Below, in pieces: positions 35,196 to 43,735 of a stretch of DNA of 49,062 nucleotides (its first letter is position 1; each line of letters begins with the position of its first letter). Made by a program: the position numbers and the translations under genes. The DNA lies in the NCBI GenBank assembly GCA_029880285.1, contig JAOUOS010000023.1:1-49062 (forward strand), read 5' to 3'. The notes beneath the pieces were generated by a model, which searched no databases, was not told the DNA's origin, and was given only the letters and a program-made list of their open reading frames with translations. Source of the stretch: Spirochaetia bacterium. GTDB lineage: Bacteria; Spirochaetota; Leptospiria; Turneriellales; JAOUOS01.

Positions 35196-36065
35196 TTAGC
35201 CTAACGGTATGGCCGATTTTCGAATTATTTTTTTAGCGTTCTGACCCTTTACGTCACCTTTTTTATCACGCCACACAATAGCGCCAGTAGGGCATCTTTG
35301 AATTATATTTATATTTGTTTTTTCATTCATGTTATAATTTATAACAGCAAGATTATCAATCATATTTATTACGCCTTCGGGAGCATCAATAGCGCATCTG
35401 CCGCAGCCCGTACAGGCTACTTCGCATTCATCTTCAGCGGCCTCATTTGCCATTAAATTTTTACAGGCAACCCATAGCTTATAGCTCATAGGTTGAATTG
35501 AGAACAACGCTTTGGGACATATTTCTACACAATCACCGCAGGCCGTACATTTTTCGGCGTCTACAACGGGAAGGGAGTTTTCGTCCATATGAATAGCATC
35601 AAAATCACATACTCTTTCGCAGTCAGCAAGACCAAGACATCCCCATGTACATCCTTTGCCGCCACCCGCCACTAAATTTGCCGCCTGACAGGTTTTAACC
35701 CCGTCATACGAGGCTCTTTGTCTTGCCACATTTGAACCACCCGCGCAGGCAAGATAAGCAATTCTTTTGTCAGCGCCACCTGCATCTACGCCAAGCAGGG
35801 TCGCTATTTGATCAATGCTTTCAGGAGAACCAACCGTACATTTCGCGGGAGCCGTTTTGCCCTCTACAAGCGCTTCTGAAAAAGCCCTGCAGCCAGGATA
35901 ACCGCAGGCGCCGCAATTTGCCTGAGGCAACAATTCATCTACTTCATCAATTCTTGGATCTTCAAAAACATATAGCTTTTTATTAGCGAGAGCTAAAATT
36001 AACGATAATATTATACCTAAACCAGCCATTGCGCTGGCAGCTGTGAGTATTGATCCGGCATCCAT
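35196..36065 (-). CDS. rnfB: Rnf complex ferredoxin-docking subunit RnfB
   Basis: 289 residues. One N-terminal membrane helix (SAMAGLGIILSLILALANKK) is followed by the RnfB-specific Fe-S motif CGACGYPGC (~51-59) with a later Cys (APAKC). After these come four-Cys groups CTWGCLGLADCERVCD, CTACGDCVEICP, CEVACTGCGRC and RCP. RnfB takes electrons from reduced ferredoxin. It is the first gene of the operon, with Shine-Dalgarno AGAGGT. The PFOR gene follows after 30 bases, which is an unusual position for rnfB. Confidence 0.95.
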   Translation of the reverse strand: MDAGSILTAASAMAGLGIILSLILALANKKLYVFEDPRIDEVDELLPQANCGACGYPGCRAFSEALVEGKTAPAKCTVGSPESIDQIATLLGVDAGGADKRIAYLACAGGSNVARQRASYDGVKTCQAANLVAGGGKGCTWGCLGLADCERVCDFDAIHMDENSLPVVDAEKCTACGDCVEICPKALFSIQPMSYKLWVACKNLMANEAAEDECEVACTGCGRCAIDAPEGVINMIDNLAVINYNMNEKTNINIIQRCPTGAIVWRDKKGDVKGQNAKKIIRKSAIPLG

Positions 36066-36252
36066 AGTTTACCTCTAAAAATTTATTATAACCGGTCTTT
36101 CAGTTATTTTGGTTGTATTTATATACCAAAACATCTTAATAATCCGGCCAGAAAATTCATAAAAATGAATGTCCCCCTTGACAATATTCTGACAAAGTCA
36201 TTGTTTATGTCTGAGAGAGGGCGTCAATTGTTTTGAAGTTTAACATTTTAGC

Positions 36253-36738
36253 CTAAAGCCAATCTCCACCGGCATTTTCGCATTCTTTTTTACCTAAATT
36301 TATAGTTTCTGCATCAAGATCATAAAAAAGACCGGTTGGATAATAATAATAAATTGTTTTAATTTTATCATCATCATATATAGGATACATAGGTCCCGTG
36401 GTATAAGGATCATATACTTCACATCTGCCTATTTTGTTTTCTTCGGGACATGTTTTAGTTTTAAATTCATTAACCATTTCTGCACCGTTAGGTATACCGT
36501 TTGGCATATCGAGTACCGCATTTGGCAAACAGCTTTCTTTTGCAGAAGCTAAAGCTTCTTCGGGACCTTCAAATTCAGTGCACTTAAAATAAACTGAATT
36601 ATTAACCTGACCATCGGGCTTATAGTTAACTGTTTGATAACAAGAACCTAAAAACTCCATTGAATCACATGAGTTTAAAAAGAATATAATAAATACGAGA
36701 ATATAATAATTATATTTTTTTTTTATGTTATACCGCAT
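36253..36738 (-). CDS. Small lipoprotein of unknown function
   Basis: 161 residues. Signal sequence with lipobox FFLNSC, so a lipoprotein. The mature part has additional cysteines (GSCYQ, FKCTEF, ESCLPN, KTCPEE, GRCEV, KECEN), which could form three disulfides outside the cytoplasm. No recognised domain. The region upstream of rnfB (36066-36252) separates it from the Rnf operon; it is on the same strand but the gap suggests its own unit. Confidence 0.6.
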   Translation of the reverse strand: MRYNIKKKYNYYILVFIIFFLNSCDSMEFLGSCYQTVNYKPDGQVNNSVYFKCTEFEGPEEALASAKESCLPNAVLDMPNGIPNGAEMVNEFKTKTCPEENKIGRCEVYDPYTTGPMYPIYDDDKIKTIYYYYPTGLFYDLDAETINLGKKECENAGGDWL

Positions 36739-36898
36739 ATTATAACAAACTGTATTTATTTACAATTATTACGCGAAATACCTGACGGCAAGAAAGATTT
36801 AGATTGTATTCAAAAATAATACATAACTTTATATTTATACTTCTTAAATTAAAAAATTAATATATATTGACATATTGATATATGCTAAGTTCGTGACA

Positions 36899-36943
36899 AA
36901 AGAATCATGTTCTCTATGAACTCTTTTTATTAAGATTCTTTTT
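36899..36943 (-). terminator. Weak candidate terminator after the NnrS-like gene
   Basis: AAAAGAATC (36899-36907) pairs with GATTCTTTT (36935-36943), and GTTC/GAAC pair inside. The hairpin overlaps the stop codon of the NnrS-like gene. On the minus strand it ends with four Ts. This is suggestive only. Confidence 0.3.
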
Positions 36944-37994
36944 TACCCTGGTAAACACTAAAAGCCGTATTTGCAAATAGCAAAAGAATTGTTAATACAT
37001 TTGCAAAACCAAACCATTGTCTAAATAAATTATCAATAACCAGATCAGAATATACCCTACCCGCGAGAGTTATTTGAAGCAATATTAAATGGATATAAAA
37101 ACGGTTTGAATATTTTACCGGCTGCCTGAAAACTCCCGCAAAAACAATAGGTGCGTGAACAAAAATCATACTGAAAACAAAGCCCAGCATTATAGAATGA
37201 ATAAAGGCATCATAAACATAACCTGTATTTTGAAAGCCGTATACAATCAAAATAACACCAGCTATTATGGACCATAAATACCCAAACAATAAACCAATAG
37301 CGGTAAACCGCGGCTGACCAGCGGCCTTTATAGTGGCTCTTATTATATCATTAAAATAAAACCAAATCGCCAGCGCTATATAAAAAAATGCAAAAATAAG
37401 CGCGGCATTATGTACAGAGGCCAAAGAAATAAAAAGAGAGCTAAAAAATCCGTATATTAAAAACTTACCTAAATTTATTTGTTTTTTTGAAATTGGCCTC
37501 ATACGTGTAAGCTCAAGCCTCTCACCCAAAATAGTCAAAATTAAATAACCCAGCCATAAGAAAATAATTTGTGGCACAGCCATTCCTGAAGCAAATAATA
37601 TATTACCAACAGCAAAGCAAAATGAACCTAACATCATTATCCAATTAAAAAGTAGATTTTGCTTCATTGTCAAATAAATCATCCCCGCGAAATTTATTAT
37701 ACTGCCTGCAACAATAAAAACAAGTCCTACAAAACCTAAATTAAATACTAATGACATTAAACTTCCCGCGGCTATAAAAATAGGCGCAAAATATGCCCAC
37801 CTTAATTGTAAAGCGACCGCTCGCTCTAAAGAAATTAAAGCGCCTAAAAATGCCACAACCATCAAAGGACCATGCTGTATGGCCCCAGCGGGGAACTCAG
37901 GTAAATTAAAACCAAGTCTTAAAAGAGCCGTATATAAAGCGCTTAATAGCAGTATTAAAATAAACGGCAGAAATAAAAGTATTTTATTTTTCAT
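36930..37994 (-). CDS. NnrS-like polytopic membrane protein
   Basis: 354 residues, about ten to twelve membrane helices with little between them. Residues typical of the NnrS (heme/copper, nitric-oxide related) family are seen, for example AIQHGPLMVVAFLGALISLERA with a helix His and HSIMLGFVFSMIFVHAPIVF with two. NnrS proteins relieve nitrosative stress and affect metal-center or iron-sulfur homeostasis. The start overlaps the end of the DUF59 Fe-S factor gene by 11 bases, which fits a role in metal-center repair. Assignment to NnrS proper is by motif and is moderate. Confidence 0.6.
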   Translation of the reverse strand: MKNKILLFLPFILILLLSALYTALLRLGFNLPEFPAGAIQHGPLMVVAFLGALISLERAVALQLRWAYFAPIFIAAGSLMSLVFNLGFVGLVFIVAGSIINFAGMIYLTMKQNLLFNWIMMLGSFCFAVGNILFASGMAVPQIIFLWLGYLILTILGERLELTRMRPISKKQINLGKFLIYGFFSSLFISLASVHNAALIFAFFYIALAIWFYFNDIIRATIKAAGQPRFTAIGLLFGYLWSIIAGVILIVYGFQNTGYVYDAFIHSIMLGFVFSMIFVHAPIVFAGVFRQPVKYSNRFYIHLILLQITLAGRVYSDLVIDNLFRQWFGFANVLTILLLFANTAFSVYQGKKES

Positions 37995-38295
37995 TTTTCC
38001 ATCCTAATTGTTTTTTAGCCGCTAAACTCATTTTTTCATTTGTCCACGGCGGATCCCATACAAGTTCTACATCTATTTTTTCTATATCAGAAAATTGTTT
38101 TTTAATATTTTTTTTAACTTCATCAATAAGATACTGATGCATGGGGCAGCCTCTTGAGGTCATAGTCATTTTTATATCAACCGAGTTGCTATTTTTTATA
38201 TTAACTTCATAAATTAATCCCAAATCAACAATATTTACCCCTACTTCGGGATCAATTACTGAACTTACAGCTTTAAGTATATCTTCTTTTTCCAC
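37984..38295 (-). CDS. DUF59/MIP18-family iron-sulfur assembly factor
   Basis: 103 residues, the complete small domain. Signature: VSSVIDPEVGVNIVDLGLIY, then MTMTSRGCPMHQYL with the conserved Cys and VELVWDPPWTNEKMS. Members (SufT, PaaD-like, MIP18) help mature Fe-S proteins. Because this window encodes many Fe-S proteins (Rnf, PFOR, CysH, Sir), a general role is plausible. The overlap with the NnrS-like gene suggests a specific response to cluster damage (inference). Confidence 0.88.
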   Translation of the reverse strand: MEKEDILKAVSSVIDPEVGVNIVDLGLIYEVNIKNSNSVDIKMTMTSRGCPMHQYLIDEVKKNIKKQFSDIEKIDVELVWDPPWTNEKMSLAAKKQLGWKNEK

Positions 38296-38498
38296 TAAAA
38301 TAATTTATTATTTTTTAGACAGGATGGATAGATTTTTTTATAAATAATTAAATTTTTCAGGTTGATCGGGAAAGACACTTGCAAAAAAAATATTTGTAAA
38401 ACTATATTAATCCCAAAGAAATTTTAATTTATAAGCGAGATGTCCCTTTCGGTCAACATCGTTTTGTAAAAAAATGATTTTACTTTCTATAAATAAAA

Positions 38499-38531
38499 TG
38501 TAATACTGTTTATTTGATAAACTGTATTACA
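38499..38531. promoter_or_regulatory. 33-bp near-perfect palindrome upstream of the SIMPL gene
   Basis: Arms TGTAATAC-T-GTTTAT and ATAAAC-T-GTATTACA pair at 14 of 16 positions around a T at 38515. It lies 28 bases before the ATG at 38560, directly downstream of a weak promoter-like pair (TTGTAA 38464-38469, TATAAA 38488-38493). An operator for a dimeric repressor is the simplest reading; a leader RNA hairpin is the alternative. No matching regulator gene is visible. Confidence 0.5.
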
Positions 38532-38559
38532 AATGGAAAATAAATTTTAGGTGGTTTAT

Positions 38560-39255
38560 ATGCGAAAAATATATTTTATCTTATTCCTGATATTAGTTTC
38601 TTTTTGTGTATATAAAAAAGAAACTAATACTATAGAGGTGTATGGCCACGGCGAAATAAAAGTTATCCCAGATTATGTAAATTTAACTTTTTCAATATCT
38701 AATATTGACAAAGATCCTGAATCTTCACAAAAAGAAAATATTAATAAATCTGCAAAAATAATAAAAGCTTTAAAAGATATTGGTATAAAAGAAAATAATA
38801 TTTACTCTATAAATTATAATCTGTCACCAGAATATAGATATGTTAAAGATACACAAAAATTTTTTGGATATCGTTCTATAAATTCTATTTTGGTTAAAAT
38901 TGAAAACATAGAAAATTATAAGAATATATTATCCAAAATATTATCGTTGGGTGTAAATAATATTGATAGTATAACATTCGGTTCAAATAATTATAATAAA
39001 TTAAAATTAGAATCAATGTCTAATGCTGTTGATAATGCGCTTGAAAAAGCCCGCAAATTAACTTCTTCATTAGAAAAAACCCCGGGAGACGCGAAAAAAA
39101 TCATAGAATTAGATAATGAATTTATAAATTCAAAAAAAACTCATAACCTTTTAGAGAAAAAAGAAGAATATGAAAGCGTATCTGAAAATCAAATTATTTC
39201 AAAAGGTGAAAGAATTATTTCTACAGATGTATTAGTAATTTTTGAGTTAAAATAA
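38560..39255 (+). CDS. SIMPL-domain (DUF541) exported protein
   Basis: 231 residues from the ATG at 38560, with Shine-Dalgarno AGGTGG; a GTG at 38551 lies in that site. A hydrophobic signal segment (IYFILFLILVSFCVY) is followed by the SIMPL start TIEVYGHGEIKVIPDYVNLTF and the repeated pattern KIIKALKDIGIKENNIYS and NAVDNALEKARKLTSSL. SIMPL/DUF541 proteins are periplasmic and often linked to envelope or oxidative stress, with no defined activity. It is preceded by a strong palindrome and stands alone. Confidence 0.8.
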   Translation: MRKIYFILFLILVSFCVYKKETNTIEVYGHGEIKVIPDYVNLTFSISNIDKDPESSQKENINKSAKIIKALKDIGIKENNIYSINYNLSPEYRYVKDTQKFFGYRSINSILVKIENIENYKNILSKILSLGVNNIDSITFGSNNYNKLKLESMSNAVDNALEKARKLTSSLEKTPGDAKKIIELDNEFINSKKTHNLLEKKEEYESVSENQIISKGERIISTDVLVIFELK

Positions 39256-39425
39256 ATATAATTACAGATATCTTTGATGACCTTTGGTACTCATAAAATA
39301 AATTGTTTAAAAAAGATTTACTGCTTACAAGTTAGTTGCAATGTTGAAAGTGAATAATGCCGTAAAAAATAAATATTTTTATAATTTAAATAAAATGGCA
39401 AGTTTTAAATTTAGTTGGAGGATAT

Positions 39426-39653
39426 ATGAATTATTTTTCTATTTCTGCCGGAGTCATTGCTATTGGTTATAGTATATATACAGTATTTATACGTAAAAAT
39501 AATCCCGAAAAATTCAAAAAACTTGAACCAATGAAAAAGTTTTGGGGTGAAAAACTAGGCATTGTAATCCACTTTATAGGTTACACGGTAACACCCTTAA
39601 TAGTCGGTATTATATTCATTCATAAAGGGATTAATGGATTATCAATATTTTAA
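39426..39653 (+). CDS. Small two-helix membrane protein of unknown function
   Basis: 75 residues with a good Shine-Dalgarno GGAGG before the ATG. Two helices (FSISAGVIAIGYSIYTVFI and LGIVIHFIGYTVTPLIVGIIF) are joined by a basic loop containing NPEKFKKLEPMKKFWG. I do not recognise the family. It stands alone between the SIMPL and pseudouridine synthase genes. Confidence 0.6.
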   Translation: MNYFSISAGVIAIGYSIYTVFIRKNNPEKFKKLEPMKKFWGEKLGIVIHFIGYTVTPLIVGIIFIHKGINGLSIF

Positions 39654-39656
39654 CTT

Positions 39657-39677
39657 TTATTATTATTATTATTATTA
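39657..39677. repeat. TTA trinucleotide run, seven copies
   Basis: Seven perfect TTA units just after the small membrane protein stop. This is a simple repeat in non-coding sequence. No function is claimed; its length could vary between strains. Confidence 0.6.
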
Positions 39678-39804
39678 GCTAACTTAAATTTTATCAAATT
39701 CAAATGAGTGTATAATTTACTAATATATCTAAAGCACTAATATATTTTATATAGAATAATTTGGCGCAATCGAAGAGTTGTGTATAAAAAATTAATTTAA
39801 TTCA

Positions 39805-40512
39805 ATGAAACCTAAAAATACAGACACAAAGAATCCAGAAGACAAAATTAGAATAGGCCGTTTTTTATCACGGCTGGGTCTTTGTTCAAGGCGAACTGCT
39901 GATAAGTTTTTATTAAATCATAAAGTTATATTAAATGAGAATATTATTACTTCACCCGCAGAAAAAGTATCCGTTAACGATATACTAATTATAGACGGTA
40001 AAAAATACCAATGGCCGCAAAAGCAGCATATTATTTTATTAAATAAACCCGAGGGGTATGTATGTTCTCATCGAAGGTTTAAAAACCAGCCTACTATTTA
40101 TGAATTACTGCCTGAAGAATACAAATCTCTGTTTTTCGCGGGAAGGCTTGATTTTAATTCACGCGGATTAGTTATTTTATCTAACAATGGCGATTTAATA
40201 TATGAATTAACCCATCCGTCAAAAAAGGTTAAAAAAGTTTATCATGTTCGGTTAAACAGACCAATTTCAGAAACCGAAATACAAAAAACTTTAACAGGAA
40301 TGTGGGATAAAAATGAAAAACTTCGTTTTGACAAAATGAAAAAACTTGATAAACCTGCTCATTATGAAATAATACTACATACCGGCAGAAACAGAGAAAT
40401 TCGCAGGGTAATTAAAAAGCTTAATGTATCAATAATTAGTCTTTGCCGTGTTGAGCTCGGCAGCTATAAACTAAACGACATAAAAGAAGGAAACTATATT
40501 GAAATAAAATAA
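39805..40512 (+). CDS. Pseudouridine synthase of the RsuA/RluB/RluE family
   Basis: 235 residues. N-terminal S4 RNA-binding domain: IRIGRFLSRLGLCSRRTAD...VSVNDILIIDG. Catalytic block FFAGRLDFNSRGLVILSNNG holds the Asp nucleophile. HTGRNREIRRVIKKL is the conserved arginine-rich block of the RsuA branch. Makes pseudouridine in rRNA; which site (16S versus 23S) cannot be told. The 3' end overlaps the convergent CAAX-protease gene by 42 bases. No clear Shine-Dalgarno sequence. Confidence 0.88.
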   Translation: MKPKNTDTKNPEDKIRIGRFLSRLGLCSRRTADKFLLNHKVILNENIITSPAEKVSVNDILIIDGKKYQWPQKQHIILLNKPEGYVCSHRRFKNQPTIYELLPEEYKSLFFAGRLDFNSRGLVILSNNGDLIYELTHPSKKVKKVYHVRLNRPISETEIQKTLTGMWDKNEKLRFDKMKKLDKPAHYEIILHTGRNREIRRVIKKLNVSIISLCRVELGSYKLNDIKEGNYIEIK

Positions 40513-41214
40513 TCCCGTATTTAAGAGCTCTTTATCATAAAGAAGAGCGATACCAGCTATAAAATTTTGCAGACTGTGAACTATAATAGGCAGTGAAATA
40601 CTTACGGTTTTTAATGATAAAAAAGATAAGTATAAAGCCAGAAAAAAAACAGGAATATAAGCGCCTACTTCGTGAAAAACAGTAAACATAATACTGCTTG
40701 ATAACACTGCTAAAACTTTCAACTTACAACCGTTTTCTCTTTTGGGCCAAAGCGAACGAAGCATCATGCCTCTAAAAACATATTCTTCATAAAAAGGAGC
40801 TACAACTGCGATCATTAGCAAAAAATAATAAGGCTCTTTTCTTAAATTTTCTAAATTTAAATTTTCAAATTGAGAAACTTTAATTCCTAAAAGTTCTACA
40901 AAAAAATATGAAAAAGCATTAACGGCCATTAAGCCTAAAAATGCGTATAAAACTTCTTTTGGCTTTACTTTTTTGCTTATTCTAAATACTTTTAATTTGT
41001 ATTTTTTTTTTAATATAAAAGCAGTTCCTAAAAAAATAAATACCTGTATAAGTAAATATAAAAATAAATGCCTAGGGAAAAGCTCGTTCATAGCTAAAGA
41101 CATTAATTTTATATGTTTTACTATAAACAACACAGATGCCATTAATAAAAAACAAATTAAAAAATAAAAAAACCAGATTAAATAATTTTTCTGTAAATAT
41201 TTTTTATTTTGCAT
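40471..41214 (-). CDS. CPBP-family intramembrane metalloprotease (CAAX/ABI type)
   Basis: 247 residues from the ATG at 41214, about seven membrane helices. All three motifs are present: EEYVFRGM (Glu-Glu...Arg), MFTVFHEVGAY (F-x3-His) and HSLQNF (His...Asn). Bacterial members are membrane proteases, some linked to bacteriocin self-immunity. The start overlaps the queF end by 11 bases, so it is probably in the same transcript, though the functions look unrelated. Confidence 0.85.
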   Translation of the reverse strand: MQNKKYLQKNYLIWFFYFLICFLLMASVLFIVKHIKLMSLAMNELFPRHLFLYLLIQVFIFLGTAFILKKKYKLKVFRISKKVKPKEVLYAFLGLMAVNAFSYFFVELLGIKVSQFENLNLENLRKEPYYFLLMIAVVAPFYEEYVFRGMMLRSLWPKRENGCKLKVLAVLSSSIMFTVFHEVGAYIPVFFLALYLSFLSLKTVSISLPIIVHSLQNFIAGIALLYDKELLNTGLFYFNIVSFFYVV

Positions 41215-41605
41215 GAAATTCACTTTCAACTGTCGTTTTTATTCCGCCTCTTAAATTATAAACCGCTGATACTTTCATAAAATTTGGCTTAGAGGCTTTT
41301 ACCATATCTTCTAAAGCTTTATTTACCAAATTTTCATGAAAAATACCAATATTTCTGTAAAATAAAAAATATTCTTTAAGTGACTTTAATTCGAGGCACA
41401 CTTTATTAGGTATATATTCAATATAAACAATCCCAAAATCAGGCAGCCCCGTTTTAGGACATATCGCCGTGAATTCTAAAATTTCAAGTTTTATTTTATA
41501 TTCTCTATCATCATAAATATTCTTAAATACCTCTATTTCTGGCGTTTTCATTGAACGTATTTGATTTTGTTTATTTTCATATTTAGATGTTTTTACTTTT
41601 GACAT
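41204..41605 (-). CDS. queF: 7-cyano-7-deazaguanine reductase (type I QueF)
   Basis: 133 residues, the short unimodular type. Reduces preQ0 to preQ1 with NADPH in queuosine synthesis. The catalytic Cys and Asp are in EFTAICPKTGLPDFG, the substrate-binding block is CLELKSLKEYFLFYRN and the conserved His-Glu pair is GIFHENL. Divergent from the CDF transporter with a 61-base gap. No preQ1 riboswitch was recognised in that gap. Confidence 0.93.
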   Translation of the reverse strand: MSKVKTSKYENKQNQIRSMKTPEIEVFKNIYDDREYKIKLEILEFTAICPKTGLPDFGIVYIEYIPNKVCLELKSLKEYFLFYRNIGIFHENLVNKALEDMVKASKPNFMKVSAVYNLRGGIKTTVESEFHAK

Positions 41606-41666
41606 AATAAACCCCTTTTTATTTTTAGTTATACTGTCAATTTGCCTTTTTCAAAAATTTAAAATA

Positions 41667-42599
41667 ATGAAAAACGAGGAAATCAACAAACTCAATAAAA
41701 AAGCCGGCATTGCTTCAATTATTACGGCTATATTTTTATTTACAACCAAATTATTTATCGCCATCGCAGCCGGCTCTGCCTCTATTTTAGGTTCAGCTTT
41801 AGATTCAGGGCTTGATTTTATATCATCTCTTATAAACTTATTTGCCATTCTTACCGCGCAAAAACCGGCAGATTTAAAACACCGTTTTGGCTATGGCAAG
41901 GCCGAGGCTCTAGCCGGATTCATTCAAAGTATTATTATTTTTTTATCTGGCTTATATTTAGTTTACTACAGTATCTTAAAAATTAAATATGAAAACCCGG
42001 TAAATAATATTGAAGAAGGTCTTTTTGTTATGATTTTATCTTTAATCATGACTATACTTCTAGTGTATTACCAGACTAAAACACTAAAAAAAACACAGTC
42101 CATTGTTTTATCGGCCGATAGACTTCATTATCTTACAGATGTATTAACAAACCTTCTTGTTATTATATCTCTTATGGTTCAAAAATGGTTCACTATTTAC
42201 TGGATTGATTCAGCGGCTGGATTGTTTTTAGCGTTCTACGTAATGAAAAGCAGTTCAGATATATTTAAATCTAGTTTTTTTATTTTAATGGACCGTGATA
42301 TTTCGCAAAAATATAGAAAAATATTAATTGAATTAATAGAAACCTATAAACCAAAAATTGTGGGCTACCATGATTTAAGATCACGAACTTCAGGCGGGGT
42401 TGATTTTCTTGAATTTCATCTTGAAATGCCCAAAGATATAAGTCTTGAAGAAAGCCATCATCTAGTTGAAAACTTCATGATAACCTTAAAAAAACGCTTT
42501 CCCATGCTTGAAATGATAATACATGCTGATCCGGCTGAAATAGCTAAAGATGGAACCGTTGAACGCCTTTTAGATAAAGAAAAACCCAGATTTTATTGA
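41667..42599 (+). CDS. Cation diffusion facilitator (FieF/CzcD-type) metal exporter
   Basis: 310 residues, six membrane helices and a cytosolic C-terminal domain. Family blocks: SILGSALDSGLDFISSLINL, HRFGYGKAEALAG and the metal-site helix LSADRLHYLTDVLTN (His and Asp). It exports divalent metals such as Zn2+, Fe2+ or Mn2+ against protons; the metal cannot be deduced safely. The end overlaps the convergent exported-protein gene by 7 bases. Confidence 0.92.
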   Translation: MKNEEINKLNKKAGIASIITAIFLFTTKLFIAIAAGSASILGSALDSGLDFISSLINLFAILTAQKPADLKHRFGYGKAEALAGFIQSIIIFLSGLYLVYYSILKIKYENPVNNIEEGLFVMILSLIMTILLVYYQTKTLKKTQSIVLSADRLHYLTDVLTNLLVIISLMVQKWFTIYWIDSAAGLFLAFYVMKSSSDIFKSSFFILMDRDISQKYRKILIELIETYKPKIVGYHDLRSRTSGGVDFLEFHLEMPKDISLEESHHLVENFMITLKKRFPMLEMIIHADPAEIAKDGTVERLLDKEKPRFY

Positions 42600-43735
42600 A
42601 TTTCGTTAGTTTTTAACGAAGCCGGTTGATTATTTTCTGTTTGAATAGAAATAAACGGAACTAACTTTTCTCTTATTTGAGAAGCTGCCTCTTCACTTGA
42701 GAAGTCTCTTCCCGCGAAATGGATAGAGCCCGCTTTTTGAATTTTTACCGGCTCGGGGCCAATAAGACGAAAATATATAGAAACTTTTCCCGATCTTTCA
42801 TATATATTACCTAATAATATATAATTTTTCTTACTTTCTTCTGCCAGATTTATTTTATGAACATTAGCTATAGCATTAAAAAAATCAAACCGATTAGGAA
42901 AATCATTTTCTATATCGATAGATTTTCCTTCTTTTAATTTGTTCTTATATGTTTCAATATCTTTTTTTGTATTAGAAAAATATTCTGTCATAGTATTAAA
43001 AGTGGCGTCTGTTAATTTCTCATCTAAAGTTGTTTTTTCTTTTACATGGTAAAATCCTGCAAAGAATACTTTATTCTTTCCTGTTAATTTTTGTGATGTT
43101 ATCTGCATTTTCGCTATTCTTTCTTTTTGTTCAGTACCTATATAGTACAGGTATTCTTCTTCAAATAAAGAATCGCCGTTTAAGTCTTTTACTGTTTTTG
43201 TTATTTTGCCCTGATCATAAAAATTTAATTCTGAAAAATATCCTTTTTTATTTTCATCAATTCTAACTTCTTTAATACTGCCTTCTTTATCGAAGAGAGT
43301 TTCTTCAAGAATTATTTTTTCTTTTTCGTCCATACGATATTCAGATTCTACTAATCCGTCTTTAAACTTTTTCCATGTTTCGTATTTTCCGTTTTGATCA
43401 AAATCTAAAAATTCATGTCTTATTTCAAATCCTTTTTTAAACCGAATGAGAGTAACATCGCCGTCTTTTTCCTGCTCTTCTACATCAAAATCCTGAAAAT
43501 TTGATTTTATATCTCTATATGTATTACTGAATATTAACTCACTTGAGAAATCTTCAAGACCCCCTATTTTTTTTCTTCCCTCTGCCATATCAAAATCTAC
43601 AATACTGCCCTCTAATTTATTAATATCTTTAATAGTTTCAAGATATGCCTGCAACAAGCCAGCCGCCGCTAAAAAATAAATCGTTATTAAACATTTTAAT
43701 AATCGCGATAATTTCTTTTTTTTATATCTTCTCAT
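42593..43735 (-). CDS. Exported protein of unknown function, last gene of the surface operon
   Basis: 380 residues with an N-terminal hydrophobic segment (CLITIYFLAAAGLLQAYLE). The middle part has EF-hand-like loops (DFDQNGKYE, DLNGDSLFEEE) and a repeating FxDxxGK-like pattern. The C-terminal part reads NYILLGNIYERSGKVSIYF and resembles the outer-membrane FlgO/CsgG-like beta-alpha fold. Not recognised as a known family. The start overlaps the PorV-like gene stop (ATGA type), so co-translation with it is likely and a periplasmic or outer-membrane partner role is plausible (inference). Confidence 0.6.
   Translation of the reverse strand: MRRYKKKKLSRLLKCLITIYFLAAAGLLQAYLETIKDINKLEGSIVDFDMAEGRKKIGGLEDFSSELIFSNTYRDIKSNFQDFDVEEQEKDGDVTLIRFKKGFEIRHEFLDFDQNGKYETWKKFKDGLVESEYRMDEKEKIILEETLFDKEGSIKEVRIDENKKGYFSELNFYDQGKITKTVKDLNGDSLFEEEYLYYIGTEQKERIAKMQITSQKLTGKNKVFFAGFYHVKEKTTLDEKLTDATFNTMTEYFSNTKKDIETYKNKLKEGKSIDIENDFPNRFDFFNAIANVHKINLAEESKKNYILLGNIYERSGKVSIYFRLIGPEPVKIQKAGSIHFAGRDFSSEEAASQIREKLVPFISIQTENNQPASLKTNEIQ

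Noticed and set aside
36066..36252. Promoter-like TTGACA/TTGACG strings upstream of rnfB
   Set aside because: None has a convincing -10 at the right distance and strand, so the rnf promoter is left uncalled.
41606..41666. preQ1 riboswitch upstream of queF
   Set aside because: The 61-base leader region lacks the C-rich loop and A-rich tail of known preQ1 classes.
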